DNA from: Chitinophaga pinensis
GTDB lineage: Bacteria; Bacteroidota; Bacteroidia; NS11-12g; UBA9320
Assembly (NCBI GenBank): GCA_945890595.1
Contig: CAMDCQ010000002.1
Coordinates: forward strand, 1 to 35,619
DNA length: 35,619 nt
Direction: 5' to 3'
Shown here one piece after another: positions 1-6,939 of this stretch. The notes below the pieces were generated by a model that saw only the letters and a program-made list of their open reading frames with translations, had not been told where the DNA came from and searched no databases. Made by a program: the position numbers and the translations under genes. Within the stretch, counting starts at the first letter, position 1. The number at the start of each line of letters is the position of its first letter.

Positions 1-60
1 AATTGTTTCAGTTGCATTCAAAAGTTCAATTTTTTAAAAGATTCTTTAGCAAAGTATTAA

Positions 61-81
61 GTACTCCCCATTGTTAGGACA
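61..81. repeat. left terminal inverted repeat of the IS3-family element
   Basis: GTACTCCCC at 61-69 and GGACA at 77-81 match, inverted, the other end at 1261-1281. The seven bases between them are ATTGTTA here and AAAAAAA in the reverse complement of the other end. Confidence 0.85.
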
Positions 82-84
82 GAA

Positions 85-954
85 TCAAATGTAGTTATAG
101 TTAACTTTAGTTGGTTTATTTTCTGGTAAATATTTTTCTTTAGGTGTAATATCTCCTATTCTGGTGTGCCTTCTTTCAGAGTTATAAAAGTGTACATACT
201 CTTTGATTATTTGATAGAGTTCCAAGCCTCCGTTAGGAGGGTTTAGATATATCTTCTCTTGTTTCAAAGACCTCCAGAAACGTTCAATATAAATATTGTC
301 TGTTGCCCTGCCTTTACCATCCATTGAGATCTGTATCTCATTGTCCTTGAGTGTATTTAAGTACAACTCACTCGTGTATTGAGACCCTTGGTCTGAGTTA
401 TGTATCTCCGGTTTTCCGTGCTGATTAATCGTGTCGATTAGTAACTCATTGCACCATTCTTTGGTCATAGTATTAGATAAGCTCCAGCCTAAGATCTTTC
501 TGCTGTAGACATCTATTATGGCAGCCATGTACATATGACCTCTAAACATCGGAATGTAGGTTATATCTGTTTGCCATACTTGGTTAGGCCTTTCTATTTT
601 TAGCCCTGTGAGCAAGTAGGGATAGATATAGCTCGCTTTGTCTCTTACGGTAGTTCTTGGCCTAGCGTAAATCGTCCTTAGGTTCATTTGATGATAAAGC
701 CGCCTGACTCGTTTTTCATTTACTAGATAGCCTAAATCCTTGTTCAGGTAGGTAGTCATTCGTGATACTCCATAGTAGGGATGATCTAAGAAACATTTGT
801 CGATTGCTTGCATCAATCGTTCGTTAAGTGCACTCGCTTTCTTAGGCTTATAATAAATACCAGAACGGCTTATACTCATAAGCTTACAACGCTCATCAAG
901 AGGAAGTCTTGAACGAGTCTGCATAGCACGTTGTCTTTTCTCTGCTAAACTCAT
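85..954 (-). CDS. IS3-family transposase OrfB (DDE integrase core)
   Basis: The 289-residue protein carries the catalytic half of an IS3 transposase. An N-terminal HTH_21-like region (about 45-95) precedes an rve-type integrase core. The DDE triad is visible: Asp130 in WQTDITYI, Asp188 in NSDQGSQY and Glu224 in YIERFWRSLK. The last two are 35 residues apart, as expected for DD(35)E enzymes. The ATG overlaps the OrfA stop as ATGA, so it could be reached by re-initiation. OrfB is also open in the -1 frame from a slippery T TTT TTA in OrfA, which would give an OrfAB fusion, the usual active transposase in this family. It looks intact. Confidence 0.95.
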   Translation of the reverse strand: MSLAEKRQRAMQTRSRLPLDERCKLMSISRSGIYYKPKKASALNERLMQAIDKCFLDHPYYGVSRMTTYLNKDLGYLVNEKRVRRLYHQMNLRTIYARPRTTVRDKASYIYPYLLTGLKIERPNQVWQTDITYIPMFRGHMYMAAIIDVYSRKILGWSLSNTMTKEWCNELLIDTINQHGKPEIHNSDQGSQYTSELYLNTLKDNEIQISMDGKGRATDNIYIERFWRSLKQEKIYLNPPNGGLELYQIIKEYVHFYNSERRHTRIGDITPKEKYLPENKPTKVNYNYI

Positions 955-1229
955 TTGTCCAAGACTTTCTTTAAAAAATCAATCTGCATCTGCATATGAC
1001 CTATCTTGTTGTACAACTGTTCGGTGCCAGCTTCCTCCTTTTTGTTAGAAGTTTTAGCTTCAAATACTTCGGATGCATTTGCTAAAAACTCCTTCTTCCA
1101 GTTTACTACCTGACTACTGTGTAAATCGTACTTACTAGCCAAATCTTGTAAAGTCTGCCTCTCTTTAAGGGCTTCTAAGACTACCTTGGCCTTAAACCCT
1201 GAACTGAATTTTCTTCTCTTTTTGCTCAT
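951..1229 (-). CDS. IS3-family transposase OrfA (DNA-binding)
   Basis: This 92-residue basic protein is the OrfA of the IS3 element. It has an HTH_Tnp_1 (transposase IS3/IS911) fold: residues 1-15 are Lys/Arg-rich, then KVVLEALKERQTLQDLASKY and a recognition helix around VVNWKKEF (about 41-48). The C-terminal part (about 70-90, IGHMQMQIDFLKKVL) has the heptad pattern of the leucine zipper used for OrfA-OrfB oligomerisation. In this family the protein binds the terminal inverted repeats. The slippery heptamer T TTT TTA lies in its last codons, at 978-972. Confidence 0.93.
   Translation of the reverse strand: MSKKRRKFSSGFKAKVVLEALKERQTLQDLASKYDLHSSQVVNWKKEFLANASEVFEAKTSNKKEEAGTEQLYNKIGHMQMQIDFLKKVLDK
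972..978 (-). other. putative -1 programmed ribosomal frameshift site in orfA/orfB
   Basis: On the minus strand the OrfA codons GAT TTT TTA (980-972) form the heptamer T TTT TTA in the correct X XXY YYZ phase. Slipping back one base gives AAA GAA AGT CTT GGA CAA and then the OrfB ATG, with no stop. Frameshifting is the standard way IS3 elements make OrfAB. No stimulatory structure was verified. Confidence 0.65.
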
Positions 1230-1260
1230 TTAACAATTCAAATGTATTAATCATCTGAAA

Positions 1261-1281
1261 TGTCCTTTTTTTGGGGAGTAC
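1261..1281. repeat. right terminal inverted repeat of the IS3-family element
   Basis: TGTCC, a seven-T run and GGGGAGTAC form the inverted partner of 61-81. This is the end upstream of OrfA, so the element's own promoter should lie here or just inside. Confidence 0.85.
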
Positions 1282-1378
1282 TATACTTTCTTCATTAGAT
1301 AAGTACACCTACAGCAATTATAATCTGAGTTGCGTATATTTTAAATAATAAGCTGCTGAGATAGTCTGAAAGTCTTGT

Positions 1379-1386
1379 TAAATTTG
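1379..1386 (+). promoter_or_regulatory. -7 promoter element upstream of tRNA-Arg
   Basis: TAAATTTG is a full match to the Bacteroidota -7 consensus TAnnTTTG. It lies 34 bases before the tRNA start, leaving a leader of roughly 28 bases. No clear -33 TTTG is seen at the usual spacing. Confidence 0.5.
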
Positions 1387-1420
1387 CTTCATATTAGTGA
1401 TAAAATGCTAGTATGTCACT

Positions 1421-1492
1421 GGTTTCATAGTTCAACGGATAGAACGAGCGTTTCCTAAACGCTAAATGAAGGTTCGATTCCTTCTGAGACCA
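1421..1492 (+). tRNA. tRNA-Arg (anticodon CCT)
   Basis: A complete 72-base cloverleaf can be drawn. The acceptor GGTTTCA pairs with TGAGACC (one G-T wobble), the D stem is GTTC/GAAC, the anticodon stem AGCGT/ACGCT closes the loop TTCCTAA with CCT as anticodon, and the T stem GAAGG/CCTTC closes loop TTCGATT. The discriminator is A1492 and CCA is not encoded. It should decode AGG. A putative promoter lies at 1379-1386 and a weak hairpin terminator at 1498-1534. Confidence 0.95.
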
Positions 1493-1497
1493 CCCAA

Positions 1498-1534
1498 CGT
1501 AATAGTGGAATTTAGGTTCATTATTACGCTTTTT
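1498..1534 (+). terminator. putative terminator of tRNA-Arg
   Basis: CGTAATA (1498-1504) pairs with TATTACG (1522-1528), with a 17-base loop, followed by CTTTTT. The stem is short and AT-rich and the loop is large, so the call is tentative. Confidence 0.4.
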
Positions 1535-1876
1535 GAAGTCATATTGTTTATTTAAAAAGATTTAGTGTAACCTACTAAAAGACAATTATCCCGTTAGTCT
1601 AAAGAATCGAAATAGAGTCTGTGTTCCCTGTTCAGAGCATGGAAAATAGGGTGAAGTTAAGACTAATGAAATCGACTGTATTATGCTCACAAATACCTCA
1701 CAAACGGCTTTAAGGTAAAAATAAAATACTGATATACAATAGGTTAAGTGGCTTTATAAACTAAGATTAGAAGTTTCCTAAACTTTACATCCAGGTTGTA
1801 TTCCTAGCGAGGCCACTACAGATTGGTGTGTAATCGCTTAACCGCTGCCATTTAACATAGAAATGTGCAATGTTGC
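1535..1876. other. non-coding stretch holding a decayed tRNA
   Basis: No plausible gene is present. The only structure I recognise is the degenerate tRNA-Arg-like sequence at 1750-1815. The rest (1535-1749, 1816-1876) shows no ORF with recognisable content. Together with the nearby IS, this suggests eroded DNA at a tRNA locus. Confidence 0.6.
1750..1815 (+). pseudogene. degenerate tRNA-Arg(CCT)-like sequence
   Basis: The stretch aligns end to end with the intact tRNA-Arg at 1421-1492. Its acceptor GGCTTTA pairs with CGAGGCC for six of seven positions. The anticodon arm GAAGT-TTCCTAA-ACTTT keeps the same loop and CCT anticodon. The T arm is CCAGG-TTGTATT-CCTAG, with one mismatch and loss of the TTC core. 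The D region is only 11 bases against 17, with no D stem. I read it as an old tRNA-Arg duplicate that has decayed by substitution and a 6-base deletion. A minimal-D-arm RNA still expressed is possible but unlikely. Confidence 0.6.
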
Positions 1877-2158
1877 TTACGTGCCAGATTCATGATTTTT
1901 GGATACCTTTTTGAAGTTAAGTAATGTTTTGATGGTAAATACGTCCCGCTTTATTTCTTCCTTATTTTTTTTATGAAATGGAATGGCTAGTACCTTGCCT
2001 TCTTGAGTAGTAATGTGAACATAATATTTTTCAAATACAATGAAGGATCTTTTGCGAACATATATAGACTTTGTTTGGTTTAAGTCGATATTTTTCAAAT
2101 ACTGGCGTAGTTCTATGATATCCATATTCCACAATGCTGTTTTAATCCGATTTTCCAT
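1877..2158 (-). CDS. small protein A, paralogue of the 4930-5193 product (unknown function)
   Basis: The product is a 93-residue, basic, probably cytosolic protein of no family I recognise. From Met12 it aligns without gaps over 71 residues with the product of 4930-5193; by hand count 48 are identical. Conserved blocks are ELR.YLKNIDL (about 16-26), IYV.KR.F..FEKYYV (about 32-47), IPF.KK.KEE (about 58-67) and DVFTIKTLLNF (about 71-81). No signal peptide or membrane helix is visible. The similarity to a second copy makes it a real gene. It is divergent from the membrane regulator R1 at 2624, with 465 bases between them, the same arrangement as small protein B and R3. A role as partner or modulator of the regulator is inference only. 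Confidence 0.75.
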   Translation of the reverse strand: MENRIKTALWNMDIIELRQYLKNIDLNQTKSIYVRKRSFIVFEKYYVHITTQEGKVLAIPFHKKNKEEIKRDVFTIKTLLNFKKVSKNHESGT

Positions 2159-2623
2159 CTAAGTGATTGTTTTACGATGCAATGGTCTTTTATGCAGGCG
2201 TAAAATTTCAAAAATCTCCACGAAATAACATTTTATGGTATCTTAAGGAAATAGTTAAAACGCGGATAGAGTCACGAGGACCCCTATTTTGTTGAGATAA
2301 GCAACAATTAAACGTATTAAACAGTGCTAATTACTTAGTTTCTGGGTGTCTTTGACGTTTGGTTTTTAGGGTGTTACCAACTAACCTAAACGAATAAAAG
2401 AATTTAAGGAATATGTAGTTTCTTACTTATTTGTTAAACAAATCGTCTAAGAAATACCTTATTTGTAATGATTTGGTAAACAGCGATATTCACCCTAAAC
2501 TTTCTCAAGATACGCGATTGCTCAGAATGCAAGTTTTGCAGCGTAGTGTGTTAAAAATTTACGTCACTTTGGTCCATAATTATCAGTTTGTAATGAAATT
2601 TTCACCTAGTTATTTATAGCGAT
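2159..2623. other. divergent intergenic region between small protein A and R1
   Basis: This 465-base gap must hold the promoters of both divergent genes. I find no full TAnnTTTG match placed for either start. A TTTG at 2587-2590 lies about 34 bases before the R1 ATG. A 62-codon frame at 2431-2619 (TTG start) looks like chance. No clear repeats were found. Confidence 0.4.
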
Positions 2624-3721
2624 ATGATTACGTCATCAGAAGATATTCTATTAATTTTGGTCGGTTTTTTACAATTGGTAGTAGCTATTATACTTCTGCT
2701 ATCTTACAAGTCTAACAAATACGTTAATATTTTTCTAGTTCTACTTCTATTGAATGGAGCTGCGAGAGCCTTGTACGGTGGTTTTATGAGTGAGGTATCA
2801 AACACGTTTATAAACCATGATTTTAGCTGGATAAGGCTTTTGCTAGTGCTCACCGCTCCGAACTCGTATTTGTATTTTAAAACGTTAATTAGTGACGAAA
2901 ATCGGTTGAGTCCAAGATTACTCTTCCATTTAATATTCCCTGTTTTATGGACAATTCTGGTCTATGTACAAACTCATTATGGGTTTGTAACGTATGACGC
3001 TTGGCATTCGATACGTAGCATAACTGTTGTAACCTACGTATTTTTTTATTTGGTATTAACACTGCTCATAATTAAGGATTTCTATAAAAACCGTAATCTG
3101 GATTTAAAAAGGGCTAAGCATTTTAATTCTATCAAGAGATGGGTTACTACTCTTCTATTCTTTATTATTTTGGTCAATCTGAGAGCGTTAGTACATTTTG
3201 TATTTGATATTGAAGACCATGGAGGACTTTTTGCAAATGTGTCATCAATACTGAAATTGGTGTTCGTCTTTTTAATCATCTTTAAAATTCTTATCAGTCC
3301 CGAAATACTCTTTGGGTATTCAAAATTGAAAAAAGCGGTTAATAGCGATTCTGAGGGCGAAGTAGGATCAATGTCGTCTGTAGAAAATAAAATTCTAGAA
3401 ATTAATAGTAAATATTATTTGAGAGATAAGCCTATCGAGGATTATTTTGAAGGCAAAACATTGGAATGTCTGTTGTTTCTATTAACTCATAATAGTGAAT
3501 TTGTTCTTGTCAGCAGTTTGGATGATCTATTTGAGTCTGAATACAAAGCTAGCCTTCCAACGTTGAAAAAACGAAGGGAGCAAAGCCTTAAAGAAATTAG
3601 ATTCTTACTCTCATTTAGGTTATACGTTCCAGTTGATTCTATTTTTATAGAAACCCGAGATGAAGTTGATAAGAGAATTAAAATGATAAAATTTAATCCT
3701 GAGTTGCTAAAGTTAGAGTAA
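2624..3721 (+). CDS. R1: seven-helix membrane protein with C-terminal effector-like domain
   Basis: The 365-residue protein has about seven hydrophobic helices in residues 8-225 (roughly 8-28, 33-52, 67-88, 98-115, 132-154, 172-194, 203-225). It ends with a soluble domain (about 258-365). The membrane part resembles, from memory, the N-terminal module of Bacteroidota AraC-type regulators (SPEILFGYSKLKK at 225-237 is the usual exit from the last helix). The AraC helix-turn-helix is absent. In its place is a domain shared with R2 and R3, marked by KPIEDYFEGK (269-278), SLDDLF (298-303), TLKKRREQSL (313-322) and RDEVDKRIKMIKFN (345-358). The basic helix TLKKRRE suggests nucleic-acid binding, so a membrane-tethered transcription regulator is my inference. 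Small protein A is divergent upstream. Confidence 0.8.
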   Translation: MITSSEDILLILVGFLQLVVAIILLLSYKSNKYVNIFLVLLLLNGAARALYGGFMSEVSNTFINHDFSWIRLLLVLTAPNSYLYFKTLISDENRLSPRLLFHLIFPVLWTILVYVQTHYGFVTYDAWHSIRSITVVTYVFFYLVLTLLIIKDFYKNRNLDLKRAKHFNSIKRWVTTLLFFIILVNLRALVHFVFDIEDHGGLFANVSSILKLVFVFLIIFKILISPEILFGYSKLKKAVNSDSEGEVGSMSSVENKILEINSKYYLRDKPIEDYFEGKTLECLLFLLTHNSEFVLVSSLDDLFESEYKASLPTLKKRREQSLKEIRFLLSFRLYVPVDSIFIETRDEVDKRIKMIKFNPELLKLE

Positions 3722-3951
3722 AACAGCCCAATAGAGTAAAGGTTATTGCGTATGAAGGTCTACATGTTATCACCCGGTTTTCGTTTAGTTAAGTTTCCAA
3801 TTGTATGCAACGAAATAAGGTTAACAGGCCTATTTCCAGCTTGTTAGGTAAGAAGTAATTTGGGTATATAAGTTATGTGGGCTTACAGTGGTCTGCGCAT
3901 TTCTCTTTTCAGATTAGTTATGCCATATCTAAATAATGGTAATTTACTGTG

Positions 3952-4906
3952 ATGATTGGTGGCATAAAATCAAAGTTAATTCCTGAAAAGCGGCAGGCAT
4001 TGAGGTCACATTATCGAACTCTTTCCATTGTTTTTATACTATTTCTTTCGGGGATAGGCAAAGCACAAACGCCACAAATTGCGGTCTCGTTAAAGACCTT
4101 AAGTGTACTAAGCAAATACGACAATACTTTTATGGTTTTTGATGAACCCACTTATTATTGGACCAAAGGGGCTACGGATAAGCGTTGGAAAAAGAACAAC
4201 TATGAATTTAGCTCGTCTGAAATATCGTTTGATAATTTTTCAACATCCTTATATTCTGAGAATTAATCCAACAGAGAATATCGTTAAGCGGTACTTTAAT
4301 CAGGATATTAGTGTGCATACCTTGGGACAATTTGATACATCGCAGAGTTACATTCTATTGAGTGATGAAATAGACCACAGTACCATGTTTTATTTGGTTA
4401 AGACGGAGGATGTACTTCATACCTATGTAGATGAAATGAATCTTTACACAGTACAATCAAACATGTGGTGTTTTGTGCTTTTAGGTCTTTTCTCGTTGAG
4501 TGCGGGATACCTAGTATACCGAGGTAAAGTGATTCGAGCACGTCTCCCTAGCGCAAAAAATGCTGTGCATATCACACAAAGCCACGGTTCGTTTTATATC
4601 AATAGACGGCCTTTGGAAGAATACTTCGATGGTTACGCGTTAATCCTGCTTCTTGCATTTTTAAATCGACCAGACGAGAATATTAGCTTGCAAGAGCTCG
4701 ATGATCTATGCAACCCTAAAAGAACTGCCAGTGGTGTGTCTTTGAAAAAACGGAGCGAACATGCATTGCTAACTATAAACGAAAAACTAGCTATCAACCT
4801 TAATTGTGACCCATCGAGTATATTTACAGAAAAGAGGGATATAACAGACAAGCGTCTTAAAATAATAAAGCTAAATACCTCAGAAATACTCCGAGTTCAA
4901 AACTAA
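3952..4906 (+). pseudogene. R2: frameshifted membrane-anchored regulator paralogue
   Basis: Two overlapping frames together encode one protein of about 317 residues. The first (ATG 3952, stop 4264-4266) gives a signal peptide (SIVFILFLSGIGKAQ) and part of a periplasmic segment. The second continues with the rest of that segment, a membrane helix (MWCFVLLGLFSLSAGYLVY) and the R1/R3-type domain with RRPLEEYFDGY, ELDDL, SLKKRSE and DKRLKIIKLN. The frames join naturally at the TTTTT run 4236-4240. Removing one T gives an uninterrupted protein reading FDNFQHPYILRINP across the join. GTG at 3949 is an alternative start. It may be a true inactivating indel, phase variation or a sequencing error. No partner small gene lies on its upstream side. 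Confidence 0.75.
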
Positions 4907-4929
4907 TAGTTTAGTTGACGTGATGGATG

Positions 4930-5193
4930 TTACGAAGAAGTGCTCCTGAAATTGAGCAAGGTTTTTATAGTAAAAACATCTTTTTTAACCTCCTCTTTGT
5001 GCTTTTTTCGAAAGGGGATACTCCTTACATTTCCATCGTTATCACAAATATTTACGTAATACTTTTCAAATAAAAAGAAGTTTCTTTTGTGGACATAGAT
5101 ATACTTAAGTTCCTTTAAGTCAATGTTTTTTAAATAATTCCGTAATTCCGTTATCTCCATTCTTTGTAGGTCTGTTTTAGTCTGATGTGTCAT
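4930..5193 (-). CDS. small protein B, paralogue of the 1877-2158 product (unknown function)
   Basis: The 87-residue protein is very similar to small protein A over its central 71 residues (48 identical by hand count). It shares YLKNIDL, FEKYYV, IPFRKKHKEE and DVFTIKTLLNF; the termini differ. It has no export signal, membrane helix or domain I can name. It is charged (many Lys/Glu) with a likely alpha/beta composition. It converges with R2 (24 bases between their ends) and is divergent from R3, 640 bases away. Two conserved copies, each upstream of and opposite to a regulator gene of one family, suggest the small gene and regulator form one inherited module. Confidence 0.75.
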   Translation of the reverse strand: MTHQTKTDLQRMEITELRNYLKNIDLKELKYIYVHKRNFFLFEKYYVNICDNDGNVRSIPFRKKHKEEVKKDVFTIKTLLNFRSTSS

Positions 5194-5382
5194 GAAATTA
5201 ATAATTAGTTTTTGAGAGGTTTTTGAGTGCTACATTATTTTCATCCAGAAACCATTTCTGTATACTTTTACAAAGCCAGTTAATTACAAAGCGTTTGAAG
5301 AGAAAACTGACGGGTGCCCCACAATAAGCCTTTGGAAGTGGTTTGAGTTTCATAGTCGTTGTACTTCAATTTTATGTCAAAT

Positions 5383-5416
5383 TTTGTCAAAGTCATGAAA
5401 CTGCACTATAATTTTG
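5383..5416 (+). promoter_or_regulatory. orphan Bacteroidota-type promoter
   Basis: TTTG (5383-5386) is followed after 22 bases by TAATTTTG (5409-5416), an exact TAnnTTTG. Transcription would start near 5421, about 410 bases before the R3 ATG, with no ORF directly downstream. Confidence 0.4.
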
Positions 5417-5810
5417 ATAGATATTGAAGTGTAATGAGGTTTCACGTAATTTTTGTCGCTGTACTTACGGACATAAATTGGATTTAATATAAAATAAAGT
5501 GAATGTCAATTCTATGTTTAGCAACGGTTTACCATTTAAAATTACATGTCCTCAGTTTTATCTTGCTCTAGTATGGTTATGTGTTGGTTTTCAGGAGTAT
5601 TTATTATTGTTTAATGTAATATTAGTGATGTTTTTTTGGTTTGCGGTGTAGAAAATCAATGTTAACGTACCCTATAGTTGCTACCTTATTCTTATAAATG
5701 CGGTGTAGTATTGGTGCCAAGTTTTGGTAAAAAATTAAACAAAACCTTCCCATTAAGCGCTAGTATCAAGCTGCGACATAAAATAGTAGCATAGAATAGG
5801 GTAAAATGCA

Positions 5811-5818
5811 TAGATTTG
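5811..5818 (+). promoter_or_regulatory. -7 promoter element of R3
   Basis: TAGATTTG fits TAnnTTTG exactly and ends 15 bases before the ATG at 5834. This implies a very short leader and supports that ATG over the upstream TTG at 5816, which overlaps the element. No clear -33 TTTG is present. Confidence 0.5.
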
Positions 5819-5833
5819 TCATATTCTAGAACT

Positions 5834-6640
5834 ATGAAACTCAGAGCGCGAAACTTTGAAAAAAAAGTAGCATTAAGTGCTATTGTCTTGTTGCTTAGCA
5901 CTTTATGTGTAGCCCAACGTATCGTCATTCATAAAGATTTAATTGACAAAGAATTAGTAGACGATATTAGGTTAGATACTATGGATGCAGTGGTCTATTT
6001 TGAAGATAACCAAGTGAATATTCGTATGACTCCCAGAACAAACCAGCTGGGTAGTGCTCGACGAACGGAAATCTCTACCCTAATACAAAAAAAGGATGTA
6101 AAAACCGATAATGATTCATTATCCATGGTGGTACGGAGTAATGCAGCAGTAATACAGTCTATAAAGAATAGCTCCTTTTATCGCCACAGCGATTATTGGT
6201 TTCTATTGGGTTTTATTTTATTAATCACCACGGTGAGCAGCATTATGTTATACCGAAGAATTACGAGAATTGTACTTAGGGGAAAAAAAACGGAAAGCCA
6301 CATACATCAATATGGAGATAAATATTTTATTGGTAAAAGTCCTATTGAAGAGTTTTTTGTAGGAAAGGAATTAACGTTAATACTACAATTACTCAAAAAT
6401 TCTGAGAAGTACATACCTCTTCAAGATTTGGATGATATCTTTTTGTCAAACGATAAAGTGAGCCCCACAACCTTAAAAAAACGCCGAGAGATTAGTTTGT
6501 TGAACATAATCAGGACACTCGGAATCGTATTTGATCTGCCCCCAGAAAGAATATTCATGATTCGTCGCGATGAAGATGACCAAAGAATTAAATTGATCAA
6601 GTTTAATGCGGAGGAATTATTAAAAGTGAAAAAGCTTTAA
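5834..6640 (+). CDS. R3: single-pass membrane regulator-like protein
   Basis: The product has 268 residues from the ATG at 5834. Residues 11-28 form a signal peptide ending in VAQ. Residues 29-118 are a predicted periplasmic segment, 121-140 a membrane helix (YWFLLGFILLITTVSSIMLY) followed by Arg-rich residues, and 158-268 the domain shared with R1 and R2. Its marks are SPIEEFFVGKEL (169-180), DLDDIF (198-203), TLKKRREISL (213-222) and RRDEDDQRIKLIKFN (244-258). The topology, outside sensor and inside effector with a basic helix, recalls membrane-tethered one-component regulators. No known sensor domain was recognised and the regulatory role is inferred. Small protein B is divergent upstream and a -7 element lies at 5811-5818. 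Confidence 0.8.
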   Translation: MKLRARNFEKKVALSAIVLLLSTLCVAQRIVIHKDLIDKELVDDIRLDTMDAVVYFEDNQVNIRMTPRTNQLGSARRTEISTLIQKKDVKTDNDSLSMVVRSNAAVIQSIKNSSFYRHSDYWFLLGFILLITTVSSIMLYRRITRIVLRGKKTESHIHQYGDKYFIGKSPIEEFFVGKELTLILQLLKNSEKYIPLQDLDDIFLSNDKVSPTTLKKRREISLLNIIRTLGIVFDLPPERIFMIRRDEDDQRIKLIKFNAEELLKVKKL

Positions 6641-6939
6641 AGAAAAATAATGGACATGCATTTATACTTATACTTCTAAAGGAGAATCGTTACACGCTTG
6701 AGCATTAGTCTATATTCCTTGAGTAGGTTTGGATTACATCGTAATTGCATTGCTTCTTCTAAAATCATTTCAAGAATGTATAGGATATTGCATATTATTC
6801 AATCTCACTCGTTTGGTTATTTACGATAATTGGTTTAGATGAAAAGAACGGTGGTGGTGGACGTAAATAGTAATCTAATATCTAGTTGATACGTAGTAAA
6901 GTTTTGTGCAAAAAGTTAAATCTTAACTCGGTTTGAGCG
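6641..6939. other. gene-free stretch after R3
   Basis: This stretch of 299 bases has no credible gene. A 28-codon open frame at 6784-6867 (ending in four glycines, Arg, Lys) resembles the tail of a small membrane protein but has no standard start codon. Confidence 0.4.

Larger units (their letters stand above)
61..1281 (-). mobile_element. IS3-family insertion sequence with OrfA and OrfB
   Basis: The element is bounded by imperfect 21-base inverted repeats at 61-81 and 1261-1281. Both ends read GTACTCCCC, then seven variable bases, then GGACA. Between them lie two overlapping minus-strand reading frames, a helix-turn-helix OrfA and a DDE integrase OrfB, which is the IS3 layout. Total length of about 1.22 kb is normal for the family. 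I see no target-site duplication. Instead, the flanks (AAAGTAT at 51-57 and its complement at 1283-1289) continue the inverted symmetry. The exact ends could therefore lie a few bases further out. Both ORFs are full length, so the copy may be active. Confidence 0.9.
5194..5833. other. long divergent intergenic region upstream of R3
   Basis: This 640-base stretch has no credible ORF. It contains a good consensus promoter at 5383-5416 pointing rightwards and a -7 element at 5811-5818 next to R3. The DNA between them (5420-5810) has no gene I can support; it could be a long leader or an untranslated RNA. Confidence 0.45.

Noticed and set aside
1421..1815. The two tRNA-Arg sequences as att sites of an integrated element
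   Set aside because: They share only an 11-base identical core (GTTTCCTAAAC), the copy spans the whole tRNA rather than one end, and no integrase gene is visible; a simple att duplication does not fit.
2431..2619. 62-codon plus-strand frame just before R1
   Set aside because: It starts with TTG, has no recognisable features and fills a divergent promoter region.
1877..6640. Toxin-antitoxin or phage-defence locus
   Set aside because: The small and large genes are divergent and not in operon pairs, there are no nuclease, NTPase or toxin motifs, and the large proteins look like membrane regulators.
6784..6867. 28-codon frame ending in a run of four Gly then Arg-Lys, like the tail of a small membrane protein
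   Set aside because: No ATG, GTG or TTG start, and upstream codons contain stops; possibly a remnant but not supportable as a gene.
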